The position numbers were made by a program, and so were the translations under genes. The notes under the pieces are model-generated. The model made no database searches. It was not told the origin of the DNA and saw only the letters and a list, made by a program, of their open reading frames with translations. This document shows positions 23,559-32,776 of a DNA stretch of 37,492 nucleotides, one piece after another (the first letter of the stretch is position 1; each line of letters opens with the position of its first letter). Source of the stretch: Candidatus Poribacteria bacterium (GTDB lineage: Bacteria > Poribacteria > WGA-4E > WGA-3G); assembly GCA_009839975.1 (NCBI GenBank), contig VXOP01000329.1:1-37492 (forward strand), written 5' to 3'.

Positions 23559-24449
23559 ATGTCAAAAAACCGTGGATATAATCAAGGATTCAATCAAGAA
23601 ATAGATGTTGTCATGCGTGTGATGCGTCATGCGCAAGCAGCAGTCAAATCCAGATTTATTCAGGATGTTGTCCCTAACCGGCTAACAATCGTTCAGTTCA
23701 ACGCTTTACAACATCTCCATTGGTATGGTAGAGACGCTGGGATGTATGTCAGCGAATTAGGTGAACATCTGGGACTGGCACACAACACAGTTTCAGGATT
23801 GGTTGATCGTCTTGAACGTCATGGGTGGGTAATACGTCGTAAATGTGAAGAAGATCGTAGACGTGCTCGCATTCAACTGACACCGCAATCAAAGGAACTT
23901 TTCCGTGAACGGGTGGAACATGTTGTGGACTTTTGGGAACAGACCGTCGGTCAACTTTCCGCTGAAGAACAGCAGAACCTGATTGACAGTCTCAAAAAGC
24001 TGCAACAGGTGATGGCAAAACCCGTGTGGCCAAGTTATTCACAGTTACACCCACGTGACGCGGATCATTTACGGGAAAAGTTTGAAACCGATATTGATGA
24101 ACTTGCACAGACAAAACTGAAACTTGTCGGAATTCGGTTAATACTTGCACAAATTGCAGAAAAACGGAATGAGCACGAACTCGCGGCATACCTTAACCAA
24201 GCTGCATCCGAAGAGATACGACATACGAACCAGTTGTTTTCTCTACTCGGTCATGGAGAACATTTTGACAAACTGCTGTCATCACTCGTTGATGAAGATA
24301 AAGTCGTCTATGAGGAGTTATTAGCATTAATTGATGATGCTCCTTGCACCGAAGAGGATGAAGAATTTGTCCTTCTCCAACAGATGCTTCAAGATAGCCA
24401 TAGATATAAAAAATGGTTTCGCAGGGTTCATAAAGAAAAAAATCGGTGA
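23559..24449 (+). CDS. MarR-family regulator fused to a ferritin-like domain
   Basis: A 296-residue two-part protein. Residues about 1-155 are a MarR winged helix: MYVSELGEHLGLAHNTVSGLVDRLERHGW (recognition helix) and the wing RRKCEEDRRRARIQLT. From about 175 to the end is a helical segment with LAAYLNQAASEEIRHTNQLF (ExxH) and LQDSHRYKKWF, resembling the rubrerythrin/ferritin fold. Only part of the usual diiron ligand set is present: the first-helix Glu position appears to be Lys. The likely role is a one-component repressor whose signal (iron, peroxide, oxygen) could be sensed by the helical domain; this is inference. A perfect palindrome sits on its promoter, suggesting autoregulation. The ECF sigma gene follows after 62 bases. 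Confidence 0.75.
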   Translation: MSKNRGYNQGFNQEIDVVMRVMRHAQAAVKSRFIQDVVPNRLTIVQFNALQHLHWYGRDAGMYVSELGEHLGLAHNTVSGLVDRLERHGWVIRRKCEEDRRRARIQLTPQSKELFRERVEHVVDFWEQTVGQLSAEEQQNLIDSLKKLQQVMAKPVWPSYSQLHPRDADHLREKFETDIDELAQTKLKLVGIRLILAQIAEKRNEHELAAYLNQAASEEIRHTNQLFSLLGHGEHFDKLLSSLVDEDKVVYEELLALIDDAPCTEEDEEFVLLQQMLQDSHRYKKWFRRVHKEKNR

Positions 24450-24511
24450 CTTCTATTCTATCAAAGACCAACTGAGTCTCAGTCTTGGTCAATCACACTT
24501 GAGAGGAGAAC

Positions 24512-25126
24512 ATGCAGTCCCAAAGCCAAGAGAATATTCCACTATCCGATAACGATGATGCCGAACTGATAGAGCAATTCCAGAACGGCAATACTGCTGT
24601 ATTTGATACACTTTTTACCCGATATCAGAAACGCACCTATCGATTGGTTCAACGTTTCGTTCCAAACCATGAAGATGCACTTGATATTACACAAGATGCT
24701 TTCATCAGAGCGTATCAAGGATTAAGTAATTTCAAGAGCCAATGCCAGTTTTATAGTTGGCTTTACCGCATTACAGTCAACCTCTGTATAGATTTTTTGC
24801 GTAAAAAATCTCGGTCGGAAGTCATGGTATATGAATCTGAAGATTCTGATGAATTGCCGATGGCGAACTTCCCTGACTTACGATCAGTTTCCCCCGCAAA
24901 AGCTGCTGAAAACAAGGAACTCAGATCACAGATACGCAAGGCTATCCGTCAACTGCCACCTAAGCAACGACAAATCTTTATCCTCCGTCACTGGGACGGA
25001 TTATCCCTGAAAGACATTGCAACAGTAGTCGGCAGATCGGATGGCACAGTCAAAGCGCACCTATTCCACGCACATCGCAACCTCCGCAAACATCTGCAAC
25101 CTTACCTGAAGGAAGCGGATCTTTAA
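24512..25126 (+). CDS. ECF/SigE-like RNA polymerase sigma factor
   Basis: A 204-residue sigma factor with two domains. Sigma2: AVFDTLFTRYQKRTYRLVQRF, EDALDITQDAFIRAYQGLSNF (core binding and -10 recognition) and FYSWLYRITVNLCIDFLR. Sigma4: IRQLPPKQRQIFILRHWDGLSLKDIATVVGRSDGTVKAHLFHA (HTH for -35). No sigma3 region and no ECF anti-sigma gene next door, although the following gap is full of repeats. Short ribosome binding site GAGAGGAG. Regulated perhaps with the MarR-ferritin fusion just upstream. Target genes cannot be read. Confidence 0.92.
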   Translation: MQSQSQENIPLSDNDDAELIEQFQNGNTAVFDTLFTRYQKRTYRLVQRFVPNHEDALDITQDAFIRAYQGLSNFKSQCQFYSWLYRITVNLCIDFLRKKSRSEVMVYESEDSDELPMANFPDLRSVSPAKAAENKELRSQIRKAIRQLPPKQRQIFILRHWDGLSLKDIATVVGRSDGTVKAHLFHAHRNLRKHLQPYLKEADL

Positions 25127-25137
25127 TCATTTCGTCA

Positions 25138-25160
25138 AGACGGGGGTATTACCCCCGTCT
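25138..25160. terminator. Strong hairpin after the sigma factor gene
   Basis: AGACGGGGGT and ACCCCCGTCT around ATT, a perfect 10-base stem starting 12 bases after the stop. No T-tract follows, so it is terminator-like rather than a proven terminator. Confidence 0.6.
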
Positions 25161-25189
25161 CCCCTGCCTGTCATACTCTAATTATAGAT

Positions 25190-25500
25190 GTAGCACATTC
25201 ATCCTTGATTGTGCTTCTTTCTAAAACACTGCTTCATCATTACCCTCTCGTACAACAAACATCGTCGTATAGCCGTAGCACATTCATCCTTGATTGTGCT
25301 TCTTTGGACAACAACCATCCTTCATTGCGTCTCTCTGCACAACATTGATAAGACCCAATTCTAAGCAGATACTTTAGCGCGGGGGTTGGCGTGTTTCGTT
25401 GCACAATCAAGGATGAATGTGCTACGGATTGATAACGCCAAATGCTGAAATGATACTTTAGCGCGGGGATGACCGGATGCGTTGCACAATACAAGGAACT
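25190..25500. repeat. Cluster of dispersed palindromic repeats
   Basis: Three copies of GTAGCACATTCATCCTTGAT (two forward from 25190 and 25275, one inverted at 25401-25425) and two of GATACTTTAGCGCGGGG (about 25368 and 25453). The same units occur in reverse inside element C at 18086-18200. The 500-base gap from the sigma factor to the msrP-like gene contains these, the terminator-like hairpin and the msrP promoter. No gene is supported. Confidence 0.75.
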
Positions 25501-25532
25501 ATAACTTGAAACACTGCCTACCATAAATAACA

Positions 25533-25561
25533 TTGCTTAACAGAAACGAAATCGGTATAAT
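25533..25561 (+). promoter_or_regulatory. Promoter of the msrP-like gene
   Basis: TTGCTT (25533-25538), 17-base spacer, TATAAT (25556-25561); leader of about 60 bases with TAGGAG before the ATG at 25628. Confidence 0.6.
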
Positions 25562-25627
25562 GTGTATTAAAGAAAAGAAAATGATGATAAAATTACACAA
25601 AGAAGCAAAAGATATAGGAGATTCAAA

Positions 25628-26590
25628 ATGGCAAACATAAAAATCCCCAAGGGATGGGAAATACCAGAAAACAGAGCTACTCCTGAATCAGACTACATTA
25701 ACCGCAGAAAATTCATCAAAGACCTCGGCTTAGTAGGTGCTGGAACATTATCCCTATTTGGCACAAGTGCTTGTGCACAAGACGATAGGGTCGCAAAACA
25801 ACTTGAACCTTATCAGACACAAAAACTCGAACATAAGAAAAACACTGATTTCACCGTTAAACGACAACAGACTGAAGAAATCGTAGCCGCTACATATAAC
25901 AATTTTTATGAATTCACAAGCTCTAAAAGCACTGTGTGGAGACGGGTTGAAAGGTTCAAAACACGTCCATGGGAAATTGAAATATCCGGACTCGTTGAAA
26001 AACCGATGACTTTGGACGTGGATGACTTGATAAAAATGATGCCACTTGAAGAACGGATCTACCGTTTTCGCTGTGTTGAAACCTGGGCAATGGTGGTGCC
26101 GTGGGTCGGCTTTCCAATGAAAGCACTGCTCGAAAAAGTTCAACCCACATCTGACGCGAAATATGTGCAGATGACAACGTTTTTTGATCCCAAGGTAGCA
26201 CTTCAACAGAATGATCCGAATCTACCGTGGCCCTATCTTGAGGGATTAACACTTGCAGAAGCAATGAATGACCTTACACTGTTGGTCGTTGGCATCTATG
26301 GACACATTCTACCACCACAGCACGGTGCACCTATCCGTCTAATCGTTCCCTGGAAATACGGTTTCAAGAGTATTAAATCCATAGTCAGCATCGAACTCAC
26401 TAAGAAAAAACCACGAAATTTCTGGAACGTTATACTACCAAGAGAATACGGGTTTGAAGCCAACGTCAATCCGAATGTCCCGCATCCGCGTTGGTCACAA
26501 GCCACCGAATGGATGATTGGTACCATGGAAAGACACCCTACGTTAATATACAACGGCTATGGTGACGCTGTCGCACATCTATACAAATAA
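25628..26590 (+). CDS. msrP: MsrP (YedY)-like periplasmic methionine-sulfoxide reductase, molybdopterin subunit
   Basis: A 320-residue molybdoenzyme of the sulfite-oxidase fold. A Tat signal is seen at [20 protein letters not shown] (RR at 26-27). The molybdenum-ligand cysteine is C149 in [14 protein letters not shown]. Other family parts: [44 protein letters not shown] and [11 protein letters not shown]. MsrP repairs oxidised methionine in envelope proteins, with electrons from the haem membrane protein MsrQ; no msrQ is in the window. The length fits. It stands alone with its own promoter and a hairpin after the stop. Confidence 0.93.
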   Translation: MANIKIPKGWEIPENRATPESDYINRRKFIKDLGLVGAGTLSLFGTSACAQDDRVAKQLEPYQTQKLEHKKNTDFTVKRQQTEEIVAATYNNFYEFTSSKSTVWRRVERFKTRPWEIEISGLVEKPMTLDVDDLIKMMPLEERIYRFRCVETWAMVVPWVGFPMKALLEKVQPTSDAKYVQMTTFFDPKVALQQNDPNLPWPYLEGLTLAEAMNDLTLLVVGIYGHILPPQHGAPIRLIVPWKYGFKSIKSIVSIELTKKKPRNFWNVILPREYGFEANVNPNVPHPRWSQATEWMIGTMERHPTLIYNGYGDAVAHLYK

Positions 26591-26625
26591 TAGTAGAATA
26601 TGGAATTATTTACACAGTCAACAAC

Positions 26626-26652
26626 GGTGCGATAAGGATATCGCACCTACCG
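26626..26652. repeat. Hairpin GGTGCGATA/TATCGCACC, further copy
   Basis: Nine-base arms around AGGA followed by TACCGGG. Lies 35 bases after the msrP-like stop; same family as 4544-4577 and 14204-14232. Confidence 0.75.
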
Positions 26653-26709
26653 GGATACGAAGTTTGTGATTATTTTCAAATTTCACCAAATGTAGGAGAC
26701 TTTCTGGAT

Positions 26710-27966
26710 ATGAATTTTAAGGCAATCTATTCATTATACATCCCACTTATCATGTGTGCCATATTGTTGGTGAGCACTACAGGTTGTGAACGCGATACTA
26801 ATATACAAGACGCTAAACCTGCCTTGACAGGTACTATTGAACCTGGTGTCGTTGACGCAAACACAAAATTCGGTTTTAACTTATTCAATGAAATCCTAAA
26901 TACTGAAGAAGATATAAACATATTTATCTCTCCATTTAGTGTTTCGCTTGCATTAGCGATGACTTTAAACGGTGCATCAGAGACGACTGAACAAGCTATG
27001 ATAGACACGCTCCAACTACAAGGCAACGATTCTGAAACCATCAATACAAGCTACGCACTCTTACTTCAAGCACTAAAAACTTCTGATCCTAAAGTGACAT
27101 TGGAAATCGCAAACTTACTCTGGGCGGATCAATATTTCACATTCAATCAAGATTTTCTACAGCGAAATACCGACTATTTTGGCGCAGAAGTTTCGACGCT
27201 TGATTTTGCAGATCCAAATTCTGTTGACACAATTAATCAATGGGTCGATACAAATACAAACGGAAAGATAGAAAAAATCCTTGAGCAAATTGCCGAGGAT
27301 GAAATACTGTTTCTTATCAATGCCATCTATTTCAAAGGAGCATGGCAAACAGAATTTGACCCTGCAAATACGCGTGATAATACATTCCATCTGGCTGACG
27401 GTAGTCAAAAGCAGGTCCCCATGATGACCCGTGAGGATACGTATCCGTTTTATTACGCATCGGATTTTACTGCAATTAGCCTGCCTTACGGAGAAGGAAG
27501 GGTAAGTATGTATATCTTCTTACCATCCCAAAACTCCAGTCTTGACCAATTTCTTGAGAATCTGAATGCAGAAAATTGGCAGAACTGGATATCACAGTTC
27601 CGTGAACAGAAGGTTTGGCTACAAATTCCAAAATATAAATTTGAATATAAAACTAATCTGAACAGTGTTCTCAAGGCACTCGGTATGGGTATAGCGTTTG
27701 ATGAAAATGCAGCTAACTTCAGTCGGATGCTGCCGGATGGCGCAGCAACTACAGGGAATCTGTTTATCTCAAGAGTTGATCACAAGACGTATGTAGAAGT
27801 CAATGAAGAAGGCACTGAAGCTGCCGCCGTGACGAATGTTGGCATAGGTGTCACATCGGCTCCACCATCATTTATCGTCGACCGTCCGTTCTTCTTTGCA
27901 ATTCATGACAATGAAACAAAAACAGTGTTATTTATGGGAACTGTTGTTGATCCCACTGAAGAATAG
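26710..27966 (+). CDS. Lipoprotein serpin, predicted P1 Thr
   Basis: A 418-residue serpin anchored as a lipoprotein: lipobox end LVSTTGC with Cys26. The serpin fold is plain: NIFISPFSVSLALAMTLNGA, LLINAIYFKG-type LFLINAIYFKGAWQTEF, VPMMTRE and the end FVDRPFFFAIHDNETKTVLFMG-like region. The hinge VEVNEEGTEAAAV is of the inhibitory type, with Gly/Thr and small residues at P15-P9. Counting against alpha-1-antitrypsin puts P1-P1' at Thr-Ser (VTNVGIGVT-SAPPSF). It should trap a serine or cysteine protease at the cell surface. AGGAG lies 11 bases before the ATG. The second serpin follows within 40 bases. Confidence 0.92.
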   Translation: MNFKAIYSLYIPLIMCAILLVSTTGCERDTNIQDAKPALTGTIEPGVVDANTKFGFNLFNEILNTEEDINIFISPFSVSLALAMTLNGASETTEQAMIDTLQLQGNDSETINTSYALLLQALKTSDPKVTLEIANLLWADQYFTFNQDFLQRNTDYFGAEVSTLDFADPNSVDTINQWVDTNTNGKIEKILEQIAEDEILFLINAIYFKGAWQTEFDPANTRDNTFHLADGSQKQVPMMTREDTYPFYYASDFTAISLPYGEGRVSMYIFLPSQNSSLDQFLENLNAENWQNWISQFREQKVWLQIPKYKFEYKTNLNSVLKALGMGIAFDENAANFSRMLPDGAATTGNLFISRVDHKTYVEVNEEGTEAAAVTNVGIGVTSAPPSFIVDRPFFFAIHDNETKTVLFMGTVVDPTEE

Positions 27967-28002
27967 TTTCCTGTTAGAACTGCCGCTGAGATGGAGAAAC
28001 CA

Positions 28003-29256
28003 ATGAATAGTAAGAGAACATCTGGAAAAACCAACCTATACATTATGTTTTTTAGTATCTTTCTGCTCATCGGGTGTTTTGATAATGCGGTGGACACACT
28101 CACAGAGAATATAGACAAACCTGCTGTCGTTCCGATTGATTTAAATGTATCTATGGCTAATACCAGATTTGGATTTGACCTATTTCAAGAGATATGGAAA
28201 GCCGAACCGAATCAGAATGTCTTTATATCCCCGTTTAGCGTTTCTACTGCTTTAACGATGACGTTGAACGGCGCATCTGGGGAAACAGAACAGGCAATAA
28301 CCGATACCTTACAACTACAGAATGTCGGTAACGATGCAATTAATAACAGTTTTAGTCAACTGCTACAGCAACTACAAACATCCGATCCGAAAGTAACACT
28401 TACAATTGCCAACTCACTTTGGGCAAATCAGGATTTTCAATTCAAACAGGACTTCCTACAACGAAATGAAAATTATTTTGAGGCTGAAGTCTCAACACTT
28501 GATTTTTTAGACCCAAATACACTCAATACGATCAATCAGTGGGTCAATACTAACACAAACGGTAAAATCCCAAAGATTCTTGAAGAAATTGAATCAAATG
28601 CTGTGTTGTTTCTGATAAATGCCATCTATTTCAAAGGCGTGTGGCAAACTGAATTTGATCCCGCAAAAACGCAAGATGGAGACTTCTATCTCACCGATGG
28701 CAGTACAAAACAGGTTCCGATGATGAATAGACAAGGCATGTTTCCTATCTATTACGGAGACAATGTAGCAGCAATTAACCTCCCCTATGGCGAGGGACGG
28801 ATGCGTATGTATATCTTCCTACCTTCACAAAAGTCTAACCTTAACGACTTTGTAGGTGTTCTAAACGCTGCGGACTGGGAGAATTGGATGACACAGTTCC
28901 GAGAACAGGATATTTCAATACGAATTCCAAAATTCAAAATAGAATATGGTACGAAAGAACTCAATGATGCGTTAACATCACTCGGAATGGGTGTCGCATT
29001 TGATGAAGATCGCGCAGACTTCAGCCGAATGGCAACATTAGAAAAACCGAGTGCTAATCTATATATAGACAAGGTAGCACATAAAACATTTATTGAAGTC
29101 AACGAAGAGGGGTCTGAAGCAGCAGCAGCGACAAGTGTAACGATCGGTGTTAAGTCACTACCGAGGATGTTTATTGTTAACAAACCGTTCTTCTTCGCAA
29201 TACGTGATAATGAAACACAAACAGTGCTATTTATGGGTGTCGTCGTAGACCCGTAG
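28003..29256 (+). CDS. Lipoprotein serpin, predicted P1 Lys
   Basis: The second tandem serpin, 417 residues, closely related to its upstream neighbour along the whole length (for example FISPFSVSTALTMTLNGASG and NAIYFKGVWQTEFDPAKTQD), so it arose by gene duplication. Lipobox end FLLIGC with Cys25. Hinge VEVNEEGSEAAAATS is inhibitory type; P1-P1' is predicted Lys-Ser (VTIGVK-SLPRMF), which would favour trypsin-like proteases, unlike the first serpin. The ATG at 28003 is preferred to 27991 because GGAG lies six bases upstream. Followed after 31 bases by the vWA gene, possibly in one transcript. Confidence 0.92.
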   Translation: MNSKRTSGKTNLYIMFFSIFLLIGCFDNAVDTLTENIDKPAVVPIDLNVSMANTRFGFDLFQEIWKAEPNQNVFISPFSVSTALTMTLNGASGETEQAITDTLQLQNVGNDAINNSFSQLLQQLQTSDPKVTLTIANSLWANQDFQFKQDFLQRNENYFEAEVSTLDFLDPNTLNTINQWVNTNTNGKIPKILEEIESNAVLFLINAIYFKGVWQTEFDPAKTQDGDFYLTDGSTKQVPMMNRQGMFPIYYGDNVAAINLPYGEGRMRMYIFLPSQKSNLNDFVGVLNAADWENWMTQFREQDISIRIPKFKIEYGTKELNDALTSLGMGVAFDEDRADFSRMATLEKPSANLYIDKVAHKTFIEVNEEGSEAAAATSVTIGVKSLPRMFIVNKPFFFAIRDNETQTVLFMGVVVDP

Positions 29257-29287
29257 ATAACACAAGACAGGAAAGGAGGCAAGTCTG

Positions 29288-30862
29288 ATGAAAACGCAAT
29301 TTTGTAAGGTCAATGCTTATCCAATATTAATGATATGTGGATTAATAACTATCATCTGCTTAGGTTGTGGTTTGGGTGGCAGTGAAGATAGTATTGAAGC
29401 AGAAGAGTCAGTTTCCACCACATCTGCTTTCGATAGCGGTATTCTTCCATCAGGATTGAATCCGCCAAATGGTGCCGCGTATGACGATGTGTTCTTTCAG
29501 GAATACGGTACAAACCCGTTTATTGATACAGAGGATGACAACCTTTCAACATTCGGTATGGATGTTGACACTGCATCGTATTCAGTTACAAGACGATACC
29601 TTAGAGATGGACATCTGCCACCCCGTGAAGCTGTAAGGGTAGAAGAGTTTGTGAATTCGTTTGATTATAGATACACGCCACCATCAGATGATGCCTTTTC
29701 TGTCAATATTGAGAGTGCCGCTACCCCCTATGGAGAAAATGAACGGTACCAATTGGTGCGAATCGGCATTCAAGGACGCGTTGTATCAGACGAAAACCGA
29801 AAGGACGCGACGTTAACATTCGTCATTGATGTTTCTGGGTCAATGGCAATGGAAAATCGGTTAGGATTGGTGAAACGTTCCTTGACACTCTTAGTTGAAC
29901 AACTTCGCCAAGGCGATAAGGTCGCTATTGTTGTTTATGGAACGAATGCAAGGATTGTATTACCCCATACTGGGATTGCGGCACGCGCGGAAATATTAGA
30001 TGCTATTAACGCACTTGAACCAGAAGGCGCAACGAATGCCGAAGAAGGACTTAAAGTCGGATACAGACTAGCACTACGAAATGCAGAAGTCGGGAGAATA
30101 AACCGAATCATTCTATGCTCGGATGGCGTTGCAAACGTCGGAGAAACTGGTGCTGATGCTATTCTCAAGAATATTCGCGCTTATGTTGAGGAAGGTATAA
30201 CATTAACAACCGTCGGATTCGGTATGGGCAATTTTAATGATATTCTCATGGAACAACTTGCAAATAACGGTAATGGCAGCTACGCTTATGTAGATAATCT
30301 TAACGAAGCAAAACGTGTCTTTGTTGAGAATCTGACAGGCACACTACAGATCATTGCTAAAGATGCAAAAGTTCAGGTCGAATTCAATCCTCAGAATGTA
30401 AGTCGGTACCGTTTACTCGGCTATGAAAACCGTTCCTTGGCAGATGAAGATTTCCGCAATGACGATGTAGACGCAGGAGAAATTGGTTCTGGACACAGCG
30501 TTACAGCACTCTATGAAATAAAACTACATGAAGGTGCCTCTGGACATCTGGCAAAAGTCTCTATCCGCTATGAAGACCCAGATACCTACAACGTATCCGA
30601 AATAAGTCGGGACATTTCATCAACTGAATTGAAGCGTACTTTTGAGGAAGCATCGTTACAGTTTCAACTTGCTGCATCCGTGGCAGAATTCGCGGAAATC
30701 CTGCGCGAAAGTTATTGGGCACAAGCAGGGAGTTTAGACATTGTACTCCAAAACATTGAGGAAATCAGAACTAACTTCGCCAATGAACAGGTCGAAGAAC
30801 TTGTCTCAATGCTACATCAATCAATTAGACTTAAAACAACTGATTCCATTGAAAGGCTTTGA
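29288..30862 (+). CDS. YfbK-like von Willebrand factor A lipoprotein
   Basis: A 524-residue envelope protein. Lipobox end TIICLGC with Cys27. Then the vWA-N-type segment (TEDDNLSTFGMDVDTASYSV... and GHLPPREAVRVEEFVNSFDY), a vWA domain with a complete metal-ion-dependent adhesion site DVSGSM (181-186) and later LCSDGVANVGETGAD, and a C-terminal conserved region (FRNDDVDAGEIGSGHSVTALYEIKL). It resembles E. coli YfbK, whose function is unsettled. Strong ribosome binding site AAAGGAGG. First gene of a close-packed set with a peptidase, phosphatase and TPR protein. Confidence 0.9.
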   Translation: MKTQFCKVNAYPILMICGLITIICLGCGLGGSEDSIEAEESVSTTSAFDSGILPSGLNPPNGAAYDDVFFQEYGTNPFIDTEDDNLSTFGMDVDTASYSVTRRYLRDGHLPPREAVRVEEFVNSFDYRYTPPSDDAFSVNIESAATPYGENERYQLVRIGIQGRVVSDENRKDATLTFVIDVSGSMAMENRLGLVKRSLTLLVEQLRQGDKVAIVVYGTNARIVLPHTGIAARAEILDAINALEPEGATNAEEGLKVGYRLALRNAEVGRINRIILCSDGVANVGETGADAILKNIRAYVEEGITLTTVGFGMGNFNDILMEQLANNGNGSYAYVDNLNEAKRVFVENLTGTLQIIAKDAKVQVEFNPQNVSRYRLLGYENRSLADEDFRNDDVDAGEIGSGHSVTALYEIKLHEGASGHLAKVSIRYEDPDTYNVSEISRDISSTELKRTFEEASLQFQLAASVAEFAEILRESYWAQAGSLDIVLQNIEEIRTNFANEQVEELVSMLHQSIRLKTTDSIERL

Positions 30863-30873
30863 ATGAGAAGGAT

Positions 30874-31782
30874 ATGAAGAGCCTTGTATTTGTCTTCATG
30901 TTTCTGCCCCTTTTTTCAGTGACTGCGAATTGGAAGTCGTCAGAAAGCACACATTTCCGCGTTTTTTACCGAGAAAAAATGGTAGATCCAAAACCGATAC
31001 TTCAAATAGCTGAAGATTTCTATACCGAGCTGTCTCGGATTTCACGCCACATATCAGACGGAACGATAACAATCTGGATATGTGAGACACAAGAAGATTT
31101 TCAGGCTTACGTTCATGCACCAATCCAAGATTGGGCAGTCGGGTGTGCATTTCCCCTAAGTCGACGTATCATTATACAAAATCCATCGCAGATAATGGCA
31201 GCAAAACTCCAATTAGCACAGGTGCTTCGACACGAGATAGCACATGTCTTGTTTGGACAGTATACACGGAAAGCGGTTAAAGGTATGCCACTATGGTTCG
31301 TTGAGGGAATCGCTATCTACTTCTCAAAGGAATGGGTACCAGGACGTCACAAAACACTATTGAGCAGTGTTTTCTCAAAATCCATCGTCCCACTGCAAGA
31401 ATTAACAGAGAAATTCCCTGTTTCACAGAAAGGGGCAGATTTAGCTTACGCACAAAGTCAAGATGCCATCCGATGGTTCGTTGAAGTCAACAGTATTGAA
31501 ACACTCTGGGCAGTCATTGATCATCTACATAATGGTGCAACCCTAAACAAAGCTTTCGTAGCGGTTGTAGGTTACAACCTTGAAATCTTTGACCAACTCT
31601 GGCGTGAATCGCTACCGCAACGTTATCATTGGGCATCCTTCCTTTCCAGTTCCTATGTGTTCTGGGGTGGAATCAGTGGATTGTTCCTCATCTGTTATCT
31701 TATTACCAGAATTCGTAGACGAAAACAACTTGACCGTCTTATTCAACAAGAAAACCGTATAGACCCATTCTTTAAAGAGTAA
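30874..31782 (+). CDS. Membrane-anchored gluzincin peptidase (peptidase MA-like)
   Basis: A 302-residue protein with an N-terminal signal (MKSLVFVFMFLPLFSVTA) and a C-terminal membrane helix (YVFWGGISGLFLICYLITRI) then basic RRRKQ, so the catalytic part is in the periplasm or outside and the tail is inside. The zinc site is HEIAHVLFG (His120-Glu121-x-x-His124) and Glu144 in PLWFVEGIAIYF, the MA-clan layout. TTG at 30859 overlaps the preceding stop; ATG at 30874 is preferred for its clean signal sequence, but neither has an ideal ribosome site. Substrates unknown; the neighbouring serpins inhibit serine/cysteine and not metallo-proteases. Confidence 0.8.
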   Translation: MKSLVFVFMFLPLFSVTANWKSSESTHFRVFYREKMVDPKPILQIAEDFYTELSRISRHISDGTITIWICETQEDFQAYVHAPIQDWAVGCAFPLSRRIIIQNPSQIMAAKLQLAQVLRHEIAHVLFGQYTRKAVKGMPLWFVEGIAIYFSKEWVPGRHKTLLSSVFSKSIVPLQELTEKFPVSQKGADLAYAQSQDAIRWFVEVNSIETLWAVIDHLHNGATLNKAFVAVVGYNLEIFDQLWRESLPQRYHWASFLSSSYVFWGGISGLFLICYLITRIRRRKQLDRLIQQENRIDPFFKE

Positions 31783-31788
31783 AAATTT

Positions 31789-32775
31789 ATGAATAGTACA
31801 TTAATTACCACCCTCGTCCTTCTTATTCTTATCTGTATCAGTTTCGCAGCGATCGCACAACAAAAACACATCTCTCAATATCCAAATCAGTTCACCCGTG
31901 ATGGACATCTTATCGTGCTACCTGACCACGGAACCATTTATATTGTCTCAGATTTACATGCACATTGGGACGATTTCAATCAATGGCTACAACAGACACA
32001 ACTGATTGAAAGAATTAAAGCTGGAGAGGATGTCTACGGTCTAATGCTCGGAGATGCGATTGACTATAAACCTGGTGAAATTCCCCAACCTCCTTACGGT
32101 GATATACAGATAATCAACCGTGTCATTGAGATTCAACAGCAGCTTGGTGAAAACGGGAAAAGGCTTATCTATCTAAGAGGTAACCATGAATACGCTGCGG
32201 CAGACCTCTATGAGATGTTAAAGAAAAGAGGGATGACCGAACATAATCGCAAAGAGTTTATTGATGCTCTATACAACAGTCCTCTCGGTCTTACCTATCA
32301 ACAGTTCAATTTCATTGAACGCATGTCCGATGTCCACTACGATTTCCTAATGAATATTCCTACGATTGTTGTTGCTAAAAATGGTTTTACTGCTGTTCAC
32401 GCTGGACCCGCCAGAAGCAAAATTACCCTCAGCGAACTTATTAAACCTGATATCAAATTACTTGACGAGATATTATGGGACCGTCCTGATGTCGCATACA
32501 GTGGTGGCTATACACAGAAACATACCGTAGATTTCCTGAAAATGTTGAATGCAAAATTTCTCGTCGTAGGACATACACCTATTAGTTACTTCCCAAAAGA
32601 GAATATCAGAGACGGTGTCGCACGACTTGGTGGAATACAACTCATCTTTTCTACAGGATACGGTGGACTTAATAGGGACGGACAAACTTATATAGAAATT
32701 GACTTGGCAAAAACTTATACATCTGTTGATGAATTTGAATTAGGTGTAAACATTCATCGTCTCTATCCGGAATAG
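31789..32775 (+). CDS. Secreted metallophosphatase (PPP-like calcineurin fold)
   Basis: A 328-residue protein with an N-terminal signal peptide (TTLVLLILICISFAAIA, likely cut after AIA23). It keeps the binuclear-metal motifs in order: SDLHAHWDD (Asp55, His57), MLGDAID, LRGNHEYA, GFTAVHAG and VVGHTPIS. These are typical of PPP-family Ser/Thr protein phosphatases; the usual GDxHG is SDLHAH here. It would act in the periplasm or outside the cell on a phosphoester. Starts six bases after the peptidase stop, so co-transcribed with it. Confidence 0.88.
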   Translation: MNSTLITTLVLLILICISFAAIAQQKHISQYPNQFTRDGHLIVLPDHGTIYIVSDLHAHWDDFNQWLQQTQLIERIKAGEDVYGLMLGDAIDYKPGEIPQPPYGDIQIINRVIEIQQQLGENGKRLIYLRGNHEYAAADLYEMLKKRGMTEHNRKEFIDALYNSPLGLTYQQFNFIERMSDVHYDFLMNIPTIVVAKNGFTAVHAGPARSKITLSELIKPDIKLLDEILWDRPDVAYSGGYTQKHTVDFLKMLNAKFLVVGHTPISYFPKENIRDGVARLGGIQLIFSTGYGGLNRDGQTYIEIDLAKTYTSVDEFELGVNIHRLYPE

Positions 32776-32776
32776 T

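Noticed and set aside
25240-25533. Minus-strand frame of 97 codons in the repeat cluster
   Set aside because: Made of the repeat units; low-complexity reading with no homology signal.
28785-29282. Minus-strand frame of 165 codons under the second serpin
   Set aside because: Shadow of a well-supported serpin gene; no separate start or family.
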